Shown: piece after piece, positions 1 through 12,834 of the stretch
Numbering within the stretch: the stretch's first letter is position 1
Layout: every line of letters starts with the position of its first letter
Assembly (NCBI GenBank): GCA_028023455.1
Contig: JAQFVV010000002.1
Coordinates: 32,989,725-33,053,724, forward strand
Direction of reading: 5' to 3'
DNA length: 64,000 nucleotides
Origin: Epiperipatus broadwayi
Lineage: Eukaryota > Onychophora > Udeonychophora > Euonychophora > Peripatidae
Translations under genes and position numbers: made by a program
The notes under the pieces: generated by a model
Seen by the model: only the letters and a program-made list of their open reading frames with translations
Database searches by the model: none
What the model was told of the DNA's origin: nothing

Positions 1-65
1 GAAAATACTATTATCTTAACCATTCATGGATTTGTAATAACAGTAGAACATTCAGCATCATTATT

Positions 66-965
66 TTCAACCAATATCGATCCAGTGCAGAATGAAGATC
101 TCTCTTAAGTTTATTCCAGTTTCTTCAATCCCTAGACTGTCCTCTTCACATTATCCCAGCAACTTCCTTATTTCATCTATTCATCTCACAAGTAATATCT
201 TTCTAAGTTTTCACACTCTTTTGGAATCCAGTTTAAGATCTTCAATTGTCCATCTATAATCATCTCTTCTAGCAATATTCCAACCCAACTCCATTTCACT
301 TTTTTAATTCTTTCGTAGATATCAATAATACCTGTTTGTTCTCTCATCCATGTATTTCATTTTTGATATCTTCTTGTTATTTCTGACATACATTTCTCCA
401 TATTTCATTAAATGGTATGAAATCTCTGTATTGTTCTTCTGTTAAATGTCCATGTCTCAGATCCACATATAAGAACTGGTCAAACACTTTATTAAAAACA
501 TTCCCTTTTCAAACATATTTGCTTTTAACATTCTATGATTAATTTCATCCCTTACGATTCCATCTGTGTAGTTTCTAACTTCTATTTCATGATTTACAAT
601 TTTTATTTTCTTATGAGAAAATTTCCAAACATTTCTTTAGTTTTTTTAGCATTTTTTTTTTTTGCTTTTATCTGATAACTCTTATGGCATTTCCTGAAAC
701 TCAAGCAGTATTTTACATCTTTTGAAAAATCTAGATAACTTAAATAATCTTAATTTATTTTTATCCTCTTAGCTCCCTACTTGTGGTCTTTCAAAATTGC
801 TATAAAAGTTTTGGAGATATGGAGTCATCTTATCATAACCCCTTTTCAATGTTAATCTTAATATCATCATGTAATCTAATCATTACTTGTTGCATTTTGA
901 TAAACAATATTATAATAATAAAATACAGGATAATCAAACATATCCTTATTTTGTGCATTTGGAAG
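66..965 (-). mobile_element. RTE-type LINE fragment (3' half, decayed)
   Basis: Read on the minus strand, this follows the 3' half of the RTE LINE at 6455-9738 and 24395-27691. It keeps the 3' end near 'gatccagtgcagaatgaag', the terminal domain and the reverse-transcriptase segment around 'ttttggagatatggagtca' (about 810-830). Frameshifts and stops are frequent and no long ORF survives, so it is an old dead copy. The match fades near 965. Confidence 0.8.
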
Positions 966-1889
966 TTAAACTTAATTAATTCTAAATAATAGTCTAAATA
1001 TCACTACAAGCAGATTTGATCACAAACTTTCAGCCAAGCAAAACATTTATAATGTTTTGAAAGATTGATAATGAAAAAAGAAGGGGGTGACCCATGAGGT
1101 AGACAAATTCCACCATAACCATAGTAATAAATAAGTCTCTAAGCAGCCTAAAAATCAAATAGATGGTGTTATTCTGAAGTAGTGGCATTTCATTTGGTCA
1201 TCTAGGAATGATGTCAACTTACATCCATCGGCAGTAACTACCGCCATTTCATCAAGAAACAATGTAATAATAATAATAATAATATTTGAATTCAACAGCA
1301 GCCAATTATAGTGATATCGAATAAGAAAAATTATGTAGATAGCATGTTAAGAAACATCATTATAATGAAAGTGGTAGCATACTTCAGGCTAATGTCTCTC
1401 CAATATTTTTCTGCAGAGAAATTAATGAAGAGATGACAATACTCATTAGGTTAATCCATTGTACTTTCTAATCAAGAATATCTATACCCATTTACTAACC
1501 AATATTTGAATGTTCTAACAGATTGGCTTTGGGTCATTCAGATTTTTTTTTTAAAAAAAAAATAAACTAGCTAGAAAGCCTCAGATAGTTGGAATTCCAA
1601 GTTTTACCTAAATCTGAATCTTAACTTATGGGATTGATAGGAAAATGTGACGAACTCCACATTTCCAGTTAAAGATCATTACATTTGCCTGAAGATTTGG
1701 GATGATGCTATATTGGATGCGATAATATTTGGACTATTTCCATCATCTATCAGTAAATGTTGAATGTATCGAAAATTTTAAACTTTACTTAAGCTTTTCA
1801 TTATAAGCAACTTCTTAGTAATAACACACAAATAGACATCACAGGTTAGTAATTACATGTTTCGGGTCATACTGTTCTCCACTTTTCTT
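966..1889. other. No gene seen
   Basis: AT-rich DNA with a short (taa)n run near 1266-1284 and a T/A homopolymer pair near 1542-1562. The stretch near 1855-1890 read on the minus strand ends in a 'CCGAAACATGT' motif that resembles the 3' half of the hammerhead relics elsewhere, but no core can be drawn. Confidence 0.5.
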
Positions 1890-2010
1890 CATGTGTTGCT
1901 GGCTTGACCAGTAACAATATTAGCATAGGAATTGAACTTACACCTTCAAATTCTCAAATATCAAATTTTAAGGTGATGCTTAACCAATTGAACCATTCTG
2001 AGAAAGGCAA
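1890..2010 (-). repeat. tRNA-derived SINE (SINE-1)
   Basis: On the minus strand the copy begins 'ttgcctttctcagaatggt', has a box-A-like 'TCAATTGGTTAAG', a box B 'GTTCAATTCC' (1929-1938) and a downstream 'tactggtcaagcc' segment. A second copy lies at 39524-39640 on the plus strand with the same order of blocks. The pattern fits a tRNA-headed SINE as found in many invertebrates. Confidence 0.65.
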
Positions 2011-3035
2011 CAGATAGTAGAAATTTCATTTATTTATATATGAGGGTTGGTTCAAATCCTCTTGAATCCTTCAAATTTTTTGAAAACTTTTTCCTAAGAG
2101 CAATGTTAATTAGAGACTTCCATACACTATGTATTGCCACACTGGATTGACTTATGGGATTATTTGCCATTATCCAGCAAGCAGCTTCCTTGAATTCTCT
2201 TTTGTGCACCTCTTCCTCTCTATCAAATATTTTTGTATTTTCCTAATTGACCATATGATCATTAGTACATACATGGTCTGCTAATGTAGAGGTTTTTTCT
2301 CTTTTAACCATTAGTTCATTACGAAATGAACATAAGAAAGATACTATTTCTTAAACTGAAAATTGATAAAATATTTGAACCAACAAAAAAAAGGGTTGTC
2401 TTTATTTACGTGTAACATATGCTATTAGGAATACTTTTTTTTTTTACATTCCAGAGCTATTTACTGTAAGGTTGAATAATTAGATGTGAGATAATAGTGC
2501 TTTAATATTCTCATCCAGTGTTATTCACATCCCCAGACTAGTTTTTATATTTATGGCATCTAATCCCTTTGGATAACATACAGTAGTCATCTCTTACTAC
2601 TTTAATTTTAAATTTCAAAAAAAATGATACTACTTTAATTTTATAGTCAAGTTAATAATAGCTAGGAATGCAAAAAAGAAAAAGTTAACTTGCTTGGCCC
2701 TGGAATGGAATAGTGTGAAAAGATATGTACCTAATCATTTGATTGCTTATTTCAAAACAATGTTACTAAGATCAATTAATACTACTCTACTGCAAAAAGG
2801 CTGTCAAACAACTATTTGAAAGAGATATAAATACAGTATTGAAATTAAAATGAAAAATCTTGTTAAAGTTTGATTTTTTTTTTTTTTTTTTAAAGGTGAA
2901 TTTTATATGCTTTAATCAAAATTAGAATGCACTCAGACGCAGACCTAAATTCTATTAATAATAAGTATTATATCTTTTTGATCACAAACAAGAAAAATGT
3001 GTGTGTATCTAAATATATACTCTCCATTCTATCAC
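2011..3035. other. No gene seen
   Basis: AT-rich sequence with several T or A homopolymers. No ORF with recognisable protein content on either strand. Confidence 0.5.
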
Positions 3036-3996
3036 CTAAACAGAGATGTGATGTACTGTGGCTTCTCCTTAAATGGAGTCTGGAATCTCTCAGCAATTAT
3101 ACCCAGAGAAACCTGTTATCTACTTTATTTTCCATTCCCCACTCTATGTTTTCCTATATGCTGCTCCATCCCATTTCCACAACATAATCTTTGTCAACTC
3201 TATGGCCTTTATATGTAAATCCCCCTTATCTTTTCCCAAACCCAGCATAAAAAAAGCAATAATTCACTTTCTGTATAATCACTTTTTTTATATTTATTCT
3301 TCCATAACTTCATTATTTGTACCCTTCTGTTTTCAAACATTTACATACAATTAACAAATGCCTAATATTTTCTATGCCTTCCTTACACAATTTACAGACT
3401 AAATCACCCATATTTTTCCATTTACATGTATATTCTCTTATTGCTAAAGATCCTGTTCGAGCCTTAAACAGTAAACTACTTTCCTTACTATTATCATATA
3501 TTAACTCACACCTAATATTCTGTTTACTTCTATATATATTTAAACTCTTTTTACACACCATACTAGTTCTCCATCTCTCTAATTCCCTATTCTTTATTAA
3601 TAAATCTATTCTTTTATTCTGTTCCTTACCACTATAACAATCCTCCTAACACAATCATCCCATCTTTTGTATAAATATACTGTTATAAATTCTTTATCCA
3701 AATATTTTGCATATCACATTACCTTTCTCACCCATCTTGTTGCCTGCCCTTTACTTGTAACCCAATTAAATACTATTTTGGCTATTCTTTTATTATCCGT
3801 AAACTGCAATCTACCAAACATTTTCATTTTACTTTGCATCTCTCATATAAAAACTTGACCATCCCATTTCTCCTTGAATTGCCTCCCTTGCTGTCCATAC
3901 ATCTGCAACAATGCATGTCTTCCTACTTCCCTTTGTACTTTTTCTAAGTAATCTAATACACCTTTACTAACACAATGCATCATTACCATATGTTAA
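3036..3996 (-). mobile_element. LINE family 2 fragment (3' part)
   Basis: The minus strand matches the 3' part of the plus-strand element at 46880-50480. The best piece is 3313-3561, which encodes a Cys-rich tail (CKLCKEG then about 6 residues then HLLIVC), a C-x2-C-x(n)-H-x4-C zinc-knuckle pattern typical of the C-terminus of some non-LTR reverse transcriptases. The rest is frameshifted. Similarity stops at 'catatgttaac' (3996), where an Rz-B repeat abuts. Confidence 0.7.
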
Positions 3997-4345
3997 CAGA
4001 GCAAACTCTCCATACAGTAGCGCCACCCAGTGCAAGTCATGGTAATCAATGGATGCAAGGTTTATGTACTAAATCCCTATTTAGTGCCTACTTACCCAGT
4101 ACCCCTAGATTAGGTTCTAGCTTGTGGCTTTCATCAGTGTGACAGCACTCGACCTAGATCTTAGGATCTAATGCAACTCTCAAGCTAGAAACTAGTCTGG
4201 GGATATTGGTTGAGTATGCACTAAATAGGGATTTTATGCACAAACCTCCTTGCATCCATTGATTACTCTGGCTGTGATAACAATTTGTGTAAGCGTAAAG
4301 AATGGTGATCATATGATGTTTCGTGGTTTAACTCTATTACCTATC
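3997..4345. repeat. Rz-B repeat, inverted dimer
   Basis: Two head-to-head Rz-B halves (see 10647-11209). About 4107-4160 on the minus strand keeps the hammerhead core CTGATGA, with stem II AGC/GCT, but GAAA has become GAAC. About 4193-4225 on the plus strand holds only the 3' half (GAAACTAGTC then TGGGGA). The stem II pair AGC/GCT replaces GGC/GCC of other copies, a compensatory change. Confidence 0.7.
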
Positions 4346-4678
4346 TACAAAAATATTTATGTTATTAAATTGTGATGAGGATTATTATATTCACTTTTTT
4401 TTTAAAAAAAAAAGATGTTTATTTAAAAATATTTGTCTTTTTAATTATTTTAAATTTTACAATTTTGAATAATTTAAGAGAAAAACTACAGAAATATCTC
4501 AAATATAGCATAATCGTGAGCGTATTGTACATTTTTTAATATAAAAAATGATAAATTATGCAATCTGTATTCTTTGTTTTAATATTTTACATGTTTTAAA
4601 TTATTAAACAAATATACTTTTACATTATTACTATTTTGTCATTGTTTAAACCTGTGTAACATATATAATTAATTTATA
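4346..4678. other. No gene seen
   Basis: Very AT-rich spacer with homopolymer runs; nothing recognised. Confidence 0.5.
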
Positions 4679-4841
4679 ATATTTAAATCACCCTCCCAAA
4701 CTTTATGATATTTCAGCAACGCCCTCTATAAATAAATATAAAGTCTGAACTTCAAACAGCTGACTCAAAAGTTCAGACTTTATATTTATTCACAGGGCAT
4801 CCTGAAATATAACGTTTGGGGGTGGGGGTGATTTGAATATT
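4679..4841. repeat. Foldback/MITE-like palindrome
   Basis: Arms of roughly 72 bp (4679-4751 and 4770-4841) are near-perfect inverted copies separated by about 18 bp. The outer ends read 'aatatttaaatcacc' and 'ggtgatttgaatatt'. No coding content. It looks like a hairpin MITE; the transposon superfamily is unclear. Confidence 0.7.
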
Positions 4842-6165
4842 TTCTATTTAATTTTCAGTTAGCAATATATGCTAAAATATAATTAAATTAATATTCTAAT
4901 TATGTATAATAATTAATATCTTCTATAGATCCATAGGAATGTTTTATGTTTTTACCGATTTTGACCAATAAATTTAAAAATTTTCCTCACAGGAAATCTA
5001 AATAAAGAAAAGCAAGGTACTTCTTAAGTGCCGAGTAGTTAAATATCAGAAATTTAATAATTATATAGAAATGGTGATGATATATATATGGAAATTATTT
5101 AATCAATGAGTAATATTCACATAGATTTTGAAAAATGATGTATAAATTAGCTGAGTATATCCAAATCATGAACTAGGTAACCCAAAGTTGAGTTAGCCAA
5201 CTTAGTTAAAAAGTTTACACTTGTGTTTTGAGAATATGGTAATAGGGAACATATTGAGCAAGTCACTCAAAAGCTTTTTAGATTTCCCTCTGCCATGATG
5301 TTAGATTCATGAAAGATTTTTATGCACATATACATAGCACCAGATACAATAGCATATATTAAAACTAAACATGACATTAAATCTTACAATTTTTAATACA
5401 CTAGTATATAAATAAATAATTAGTATAGCTAGTTTACGGCATGAATGCCGTCTTCAGTAACATGGTTAAAAATTTAAAAATGAAACTGTCACTAAAATTA
5501 CACATTAATCTTTCTATATGAATGGCCAAATTCCTATAACTTACACATATTTACATAATTATATTGCTTATTTGACAAATCATCTATTATTTTTTATCAA
5601 ATATGCCTCTTTGATTTTTCTTATTCTCAAATCACTTTCTACATGCAAAAGAAAACCATTGTCAAAACAAAAAATTCTAACAAAATATTCCGCATACACA
5701 GATTTAATCTATCTCCAAAATAATATAATTTTCTATATAATAGTTCATATTCATGAAATCGCTTTTTTAATACAGATTTCAGCCCACCTGTCTGGCTTAT
5801 ACCTGTATACAACTTTATATATAAATTTACCTTTGTTGATTTATCAACAGCATTCTTTTCATTAATAATTAATTTAACAGTATTTGGTGCTACATTAAAT
5901 GCAGCATTAGAACAAGGAAAAACATTGATATAATCATACCACACCTATTATATATATACTCAATAATAAAATCCATTTTTAATACTTTTCTTTCTCCATC
6001 TGTGGGAATTTCAATAAAATATATTTTACTGTTGGATAACTGATTATTTTGAAATGTACGTAATACTTCAAAATAAAAATATTCTAAATATAACCAATTT
6101 GAGCATAATAAGAATCTTTAACTGACTGTATATATATATATTGAATAGCTAAATGTATTTTTGGT
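4842..6165. other. No gene seen
   Basis: AT-rich intergenic or intronic DNA. Open frames at 5518-5865 and 5639-5944 overlap on opposite strands, are Leu/Ile/Lys-rich, and match no family I know. I regard them as chance. Confidence 0.5.
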
Positions 6166-6436
6166 TGACATCATTATTTATATCATCATCAACCATTATC
6201 AATCCATTGCAGGATGAAGATTTCTCCAAGTTCTATCCATCTCTGATATTTAGTTTTCTTCTCCAGCACACTTTTTTATTTCATCCATCCATCTCACATG
6301 TGGTCTCTCTCTGGGTCTTTTACAATCTATTGAGACCCAGTTTAAGATTTCAATTGTTCATCTATTATCATCTCTTCTAGTAATATGTCCAGCCCAACTC
6401 CACTTCAATCTTTTAATTTTTTCAATTATTTTTTTT
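6166..6436 (-). mobile_element. RTE-type LINE 3'-end fragment
   Basis: About 260 bp of the RTE LINE 3' end in minus orientation, from the trinucleotide tail ('tcatcatcaacc' at about 6183) up to 'ttttttcaatt'. It lies directly beside the 3' end of the near-full-length copy at 6455, so two 3' ends of the same family sit in tandem. Confidence 0.8.
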
Positions 6437-6454
6437 TTTTAAAAAATATTTATA

Positions 6455-9400
6455 TCATTATCAACCATTATCAATCCACTGCAGGATGAAGGTCTCTCCA
6501 AGTTTAATCCATCTTCTCCGATCTTTAGCTTCTCTTCTCCACATCACCCCTACACATTTTCTTATTTCATCCATCCATCTTACATGTGGTCTCCTTCTGG
6601 GTCTTTTACAATCTCTTGGAATCCAGTTTAAAATTTCAATTGTCCATCTATTATCATCTCTTCTAGCAATATGTCCAGCCCAACTCCACTTCAATCTTTT
6701 AATTTTTTCAATGAGGTCAGTAACACCTGTTTGTTCTCTTACCCATACATTGCGTTTTCGATCTCTTCTTGTTACTCCCAACATACATCTCTCCATACTT
6801 CTTTGAGTGGTCTGAAGTCTCTGTATTGATCTTCTATTAAGTGTCCAAGTCTCAGATCCATAAGTAAGAACTGGTAAAACACATTTGTTAAAAACCTTTC
6901 TTTTCAAACACATAGGCATATTTCCTTTTAATATCAAGTTATTTCTACCAAAAGCACTCCAACCAAGTTTAATTCTATGATTAATTTCCTCTATTATGTT
7001 TCCATCTGTATTAATAATCTGACCAAGGTATTTGTAACTCTTAACTTCTTCTAATTCATCATAATCAATCTTTATTTTCATATTTGGAGCAAATCGATTA
7101 AACATTACTTTAGTCTTTTTAACATTTATCTTTAGTCCTACTTTCCTACTTTCATCTGATAACTCCTGCAACATTTCCTGCAGCTCTGAAGCATTATTTG
7201 CAAAAACGACTACATCATCTGCGAAATCTAAATGACTTAAATAATCTCCATTTACTTTCACTCCTTTAGTTTCCCATTTTAATCCACAAAATACTTCTTG
7301 CAGCACTGCTGTAAAAAGTTTTGGAGATATGGAGTCACCTTGTCTTACACCTTTCTCAATGTTGACTTTCCCAGTATCATTATGTAATCTAATTGTTGCT
7401 GTTGCATTTTTATAAATATTCTTTAAAATATGACAATATCCTGGATCTATACCTTGATGATCCAATGCTTTAATCACTGAAGAAATGTTTATAGAATCAA
7501 ATGCCTTTTCATAATCTACAAATCCAAAACATAATGACAACTCATATTCATTTGTCCTTTATATAACTTCTCTCAATACTTGAATATGATCTACTGTACT
7601 AAAACCACTTTTAAATCCAGCTTGTTCTCTTGGTTGGTGAAAATCCAAGGTTCTCTGTAGACGAGTTGTAATTATCTTGGTAAAATTTTTATATAAAACT
7701 GATAAAAGGCTGATAGGTCTGTAATTTCTAATATCTTCTTTATCATCTTTTTTAAATATTAATATTATTACTGCATTCTTCCAATCATCCGGTACATCTT
7801 TATCATTTAGACATTTGGTATATAACTTTGCTAATATTTTTTCTGTTTCTTCACCTGCTTCTTTTAATATATCAATTATAATTCCATCATTACCTGGAGC
7901 CTTTCCTTTTTTCATACATTTAATTGCATTTCTCACTTCTTCATTTAAAATTCTGGGCAATTCGGAAGATGTTATAGATATAGGAGGTACTTGTTCTTTA
8001 TTACTATATAATTCTTGATAAAAATCTTCTACCAATTTCATAATGTCATCCCTCTTTTTAGTAATAATTCCATCTTTTTTCCTTATTGCAGATATAAATT
8101 TCCTACCAATACCAAAATGTTGTTTTACATTCTTAAGACTTTTATTTTCTTCTACAGCTTTTCTTGCTAGTTCACAGTTATACTTTCTTATATCATTTTC
8201 AACTCTTTTCCGCACCATTTTACAAAATTCGAGATATTCAATTCTTTTTAATGCATCATTCTTGCATATCTTCATATTCCTTCTTTTCTTCATAAGTTCT
8301 CTAGTCTCAGTAGAAATTTTATTAGTCAATTGCTGCTTTTTTCTACCAGCTATCTTTGTTGCAGTTTTTAAAAGTGTATCAGTTATTTTCATATTAATTT
8401 CATTCAAATCTGAATCATGTTCAAAATCTACTAATACTTGAAACCGATTTGTAAGTTCTAATTTAAATTCATTAGAATGTTTCTTAAGATTAGGAATATC
8501 AACTGTAAATATAGTTTTTCTTAATAATTTTTGTCTCTTTAGTTTTACATTAACATGTATCTTACCCCTTACTAATCGATGATCACTTACTGTGTGAAAT
8601 TTATTAAGAACATTACAATCTTGAAATATGTATTTCCTGTTAGTCAAAATATAATCCAATTCTGCTGTAACTTCATTTGGATGCTTCCATGTCCATTTCC
8701 TTCTAACATTTTTCTCAAAAAAAGAATTCATAATATAAAGTTTTTCCTTCTCTGCAAACTCCACAAGTCTATGTCCTCTCTCATTTCTATTACCATAACC
8801 AAAATTACCTACAACACTTTTATTTTTCATTTGTTTACCAATTCTAGCATTAAAATCTCCCATAACAATTTTAAAATGTTGTTTACTCTGATCAAAAGCC
8901 TTTTGTACATCCATATAAAAATCTTCTACTACTTCATCACTGTGAGAACTTGTTGGGGCATAAACCTGAATTATCTGCATTTGATATCTGCTATTAAGTT
9001 GTATAACTAATCTTGCCACTATGTCTGATACACCATCAATCTCCACAATATTGTTCTTCCACTTTTTATTTATAATGAATCCTACTCCACTTGTATTTCC
9101 AATATTTGTGCCTTTATAATAGAGCATATGTCCACTTTTTAAATCAATTATCTCTTCACCTTTTCTTCTAACTTCACAAAGTCCAATAATATCCCATTTA
9201 ATATAAGAGAGTTCTTCTTCTAATTCTTGCAATCTTCCTTCACTTGAAAGTGATCTGCAGTTGTAAGTACCTAAATAAAAAGTCGTCATCAAATGGCAGC
9301 CTGGGTCCGCCTCCAGGATATTCTTAGCACCCTCCGCCTTCGGCCACCAACTGCTGCCTTGGTTGGTGACTTTACAGCCTCCTGGGATTAAGGGCCATGC

Positions 9401-9738
9401 TTTATTTTTGTCTGTCATAATTGTATAATTGGGAAAAATCTTTATCATTTACACAAACATTCATTCTGCCTTATCAGGCACTGAGAAGAAAGACCATGGT
9501 GTTTCTTGATCTTAAACTCAGAGGTAAAAAGCCAATAAACTCACCACGCTGGCTAATGCGTGTTGGTGAGCAGCCCATCCATGTTCGTATACTATATGAA
9601 TAAACATATAGTAATAACAGCTGCAATGACAAGAACGTATGGAGTGGACATTAGGAATTTGCCCTGCTCGGTTCCTTTAAGGCCTCCAAGAGGAATCAAA
9701 GGGTCTCCTTTCAGTTAATAGCAAACTCCTTTCTGCAG
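6455..9738 (-). mobile_element. RTE-type LINE, near full length (copy A)
   Basis: The element starts at CTGCAG (9733-9738), shared exactly with the 5' limit of copy B (27686-27691), and ends in an imperfect ATG/GAT-rich tail at 6455-6470. A short 5' UTR of about 320 bp precedes one ORF with endonuclease and reverse transcriptase. One ORF, a short 3' UTR and a tail of short repeats instead of poly-A are hallmarks of the RTE clade. Flanks show only a doubtful target-site duplication (TSD). Confidence 0.85.
6461..9418 (-). pseudogene. LINE ORF: AP endonuclease plus reverse transcriptase, one in-frame stop
   Basis: The frame encodes 985 codons plus stop from the Met of MTDKN, and is open for another 30 nt upstream. 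An APE-type endonuclease nicks target DNA (TYNCRSL near residue 50, YAPTS, GDFNARIG, SDHRLVR). A reverse transcriptase then primes on the nick (GNDGI, NYRPISLLSVLY, FVDYEKAFDS, catalytic FADDVV). The C-terminal part has LTYGSETW and a basic RPRRRPHVRW tract. A single nonsense codon, TAA at 7559-7561, replaces the Glu codon seen in copy B; the frame continues unchanged after it. Otherwise the ORF looks recent. This element could supply machinery to the SINEs and ribozyme repeats nearby; that is inference. Confidence 0.85.
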
Positions 9739-10646
9739 TTTTATCATCAATAAGTTGTCTTGGCAACAAATTGATTGAGATTCTTTTATATTGTTAGGTA
9801 TTGTTTAGACATAGACTGCTTTCATGTTTTTATAATGTATGTATTTAAGAAATGTTTCAGGAGTCTGTAATTTTATTTAAAAATTTGCTTGGGAGAAAGA
9901 GTATCGTAAACTTTTTTAATGCATTATTCTAAATCTTCCATTTCCTTTACTTTGCTGATATATTTAATATATATGCAATTTCTACACCTTACTTCAAACG
10001 CTTTAGCAAAAAAAAAAAAAATATTGTATATATCTAGACACACAAACTGGATTATTTTATTTGGTTTTAATTCAGTTTTATTACATTTAATTTATTTTAG
10101 TTTTATTATGTATTGTTATATTTTATTGATTACATTTTTATTGTGTTATTTATATCGTTATTTATTTTATTTGTCATTATATTATAGCTCGGAGAAAGAT
10201 TGCAGTACAGTCGAAACATATGTCTAAATATATACAATAAAAACATTTTGCTAAAAAGTGTTTGAAGTAAGGTTAGAAATTGTATTAAATATTATACATT
10301 TTATAAATAGTTAATATTTGTTTCGTAGATGCAAAAACATTATTGAATATGCTAATTTAAATAGAAGAATATGTTGAAGTCCGAACAAAAAAAAAGCAAT
10401 ATAAATTTCTGTATGAATTGGAATGCAGTTTTAAAAAAAGTTACGTAATTATTGTTAATATATGTTTAGCAGAAATAATAAATACGATGTCTAGAAAATT
10501 ATTAACTCAATTATCCTATCAACTTTTTGCTGATTTAGTATACAGTATTGAATCAAATTTATGGTTAATAGAACAATAATTGGAACAAATATTAATATTA
10601 TTTTCCGTTTGTGGTCCCATTATATTATATTACAAGTTATTTATAT
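9739..10646. other. No gene; one Rz-D hammerhead relic at 10198-10230
   Basis: AT-rich DNA. At 10198-10230 (plus) the string GATTG-CAGTA-CAGTC-GAAA is followed by the palindrome ACATATGT. This is the 3' half of an Rz-D hammerhead like 27727-27774; the expected CTGATGA is replaced by 'cggagaa', so it is dead. The ORF over this part is low-complexity. Confidence 0.5.
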
Positions 10647-11209
10647 CCAATATCACCAGACTAGTTTCTGGCTTGTGACCTTCATCAGTGAGGAGCCTTG
10701 GATCTGAGAGCACTGCACCTAAATCTTAGGATCTAATGCAATCCTCCAGCAATCACCTTTTATCTCCATTTAACTACAAAACTATGAGTCTTAAACTGAA
10801 AACACCTTAATGTTTTCAATCCAAGCCCATTAACTTATATAGTCATATGGGTCTGAACCCAGTTTAGTACCCATACATTTTGGTGTCTTTGGTTTTTTAA
10901 TAACCATCGCCACCAATATCCTATTAGGCAGGATTGGTTTTAAGCCAATAAACATCACATGACCACTACCTCTTATGCTTGTGTATAAACTGTTGTTAAA
11001 ACAGGCAAACTTCACTTATATGTATTGCCACACACAGCAAGCTCTAAAGTAATGCCTGCAAGCCTTCTGGCATCCATTGATTACTCTATCTTGCTGTGTG
11101 TGGCAATATGTATAGTGAGTTTTGCCTGTTTTAACAACAGTTATACACAAGCGTAAGAGGTGGTGGTCATGTGATGTTTATTGGCTTCGTCTCAGACGTC
11201 ATAGTCTTT
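10647..11209. repeat. Rz-B ribozyme repeat, long composite copy
   Basis: Begins 'ccaatatcacc' as does the copy at 30653 and contains a hammerhead on the minus strand (10653-10694). After about 300 bp comes a pair of inverted arms ('gttgttaaaacaggcaaa' near 10993 and its complement near 11130) around the 'ccttctggcatccattga' block. It ends near 'gatgtttattggctt'. Not protein-coding. Confidence 0.75.
10653..10694 (-). ncRNA. Hammerhead ribozyme motif, Rz-B type
   Basis: Minus-strand order: TCCTCA (stem I), CTGATGA, A-GGT-CACAA-GCC-A (stem II), GAAA, CTAG, TC, cleavage, TGGTGA (stem I'). Stem I pairs TCCTCA/TGGTGA with one mismatch and one wobble. Stem III is a two-base-pair hairpin made from the palindrome ACTAGT. 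All invariant core bases are present. The A-A mismatch at the base of stem II and the weak stem I make activity uncertain. Confidence 0.65.
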
Positions 11210-12139
11210 GATGTTATTGTTGTTATTTTCAGGGTTTTCAGATTGCTTTTTTTATTATTGATATCATCTTTAGCAACATTTTTTGTAGGAGTAATCATTT
11301 AACTATTTTATATCATTAAATAATTTTTGTTTTGTTTCCTTGGTGACTGAAAACCAGAATCTGATTAAGCTGAATTATTTAACTTTTTTATTCAAGTTAT
11401 TTACTAATTGCTATGTTCTTCAGCTTGTGTGATATGACACTATTGGATATACTATTATTGTAAGGGCACATCTTTATTGACTTGGTTGTGTAAAGTGAAT
11501 GAACAATAACTGACTCCTAAAATGATATTTTATTGTAATCTTAAGATTGTTATTTATGGATCTGAGAGCACTGCATTCTAGATCTGTTTTTTACTTAAAT
11601 AATTGTTGGTTGAGGTTTCCGTTTGAAAGCAGTAAATAAGAGCAAATTAGTGCTATGAAGTAATAACTTTGTTACGGATAGTAATTTACCATAGCTTACT
11701 GCTTTCTTAATGCACGTTATTCAAACATTGTAATTTTTGAGTATCGTAGATTTTAAATAAGCTCTGTGCATAATTTTGCTTATTTCTTTCTTTATATGTT
11801 TCAATCATTAGTTACATCTAGAGGTGTGCATATAAGTGTTAGATAAATTAATGGGAATATTTATCTTTTTTGTTATATATAATTTAGTGTTATTATTAAC
11901 ATCAAAACTTGCTTCCGTTCTTTTTGTGTTGAGCAAGACTTTATGTTATAACAATGTTTTAGAGAGGCACAGTATCGATTACTTACATTACAAGAATAAT
12001 ACAGTGGAGAACTATCATTGGTCAAAGTATTACATTATTCAATATAAGTCAATAACTTTATGTTAATCAGCTTATCATTGGTCAAAAATAAGTCATATAT
12101 ATCGTGACATTGCTTTATAAAAAACTTGTATTTACAAAA
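11210..12139. other. No gene seen
   Basis: AT-rich. The frame at 11836-12066 has no recognisable content. Positions 12038-12074 recur at 12597-12633 with three mismatches, on the other side of the next foldback. Confidence 0.5.
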
Positions 12140-12598
12140 ATTTAATATAGAGAGCGTACCAATAGCTCAAACAATCTTTTATTAATAAGTGCAGTAAGAG
12201 AAAATATTTAAAATCTCTATCCGGAATATTCTTATTCCCAGACCAATTTGTTTCGAGCTTATGGTTCACCTCATTGAGGAGTTAGAACATTCAGACCCTA
12301 GATCTAAAATATCAACTCAAAACTCAGCACTTATTTAATACATAACTATTTGGATAGCTTATGTCTGAAAATTTCAGAGTTTCTTCTCACTAGTTACATA
12401 TTAAATAAGTGCTGGGTTTTGAATTGATATTTTGGATCCAGTGTCTGAATGTTCTAGCTTCTCACTGAGGTGAATCATAAGCTTGAAACCAATTGGTCTC
12501 TGGATAAGAATATTCAGAATAGAGATTTTAAATATATTCTCTTACCGCACTTATTAATAAGAGCTTGTTTGAGTTATTGGTACCCCCTCTCTATATTT
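12140..12598. repeat. Large foldback with decayed hammerhead in both arms
   Basis: Arms of about 200 bp (12146-12357 and 12388-12598) are close inverted copies. The outer ends are 'tatagagag' and 'ctctctata'. Each arm, read towards its outer end, carries a string like the Rz-B hammerhead: CTCA, a disturbed core (CTGAGGTGA in the right arm), 'CATAAGCT', GAAAC, the palindrome CCAATTGG and TC. It seems a distant Rz-B relative whose core is broken. Flanking direct repeats are noted in the previous entry. Confidence 0.6.
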
Positions 12599-12834
12599 CA
12601 ATATAAGTCAGTAATTTTATTTTAATCAGCTTAACAATTTTAATCCACCATCAGAAGAGGACAACATATGTGATAGCTGCAAAGAGAGAAAGCATAAAAA
12701 TTGTCACTTATAAATAAATAACATGTATTATATAATTAAATGCTACTGCGGGATCTGATATTTAGCTGATAAAGCTGTTGAAACGGACATTGAAATTCTG
12801 AATAAAGGTTTTAAATAATAAGATATGACTTTAA
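12599..12834. other. Spacer with a repeat-end-like segment
   Basis: Contains 'aaagctgttgaaacgg' followed by 'attctgaataaaggtttt' (about 12770-12815). It has the look of a retroelement 3' end but no second copy in this window supports that. Confidence 0.3.

Noticed and set aside
5518-5944. 115- and 101-residue overlapping frames
   Set aside because: Low-complexity, antisense to each other, no motif, no splice context.
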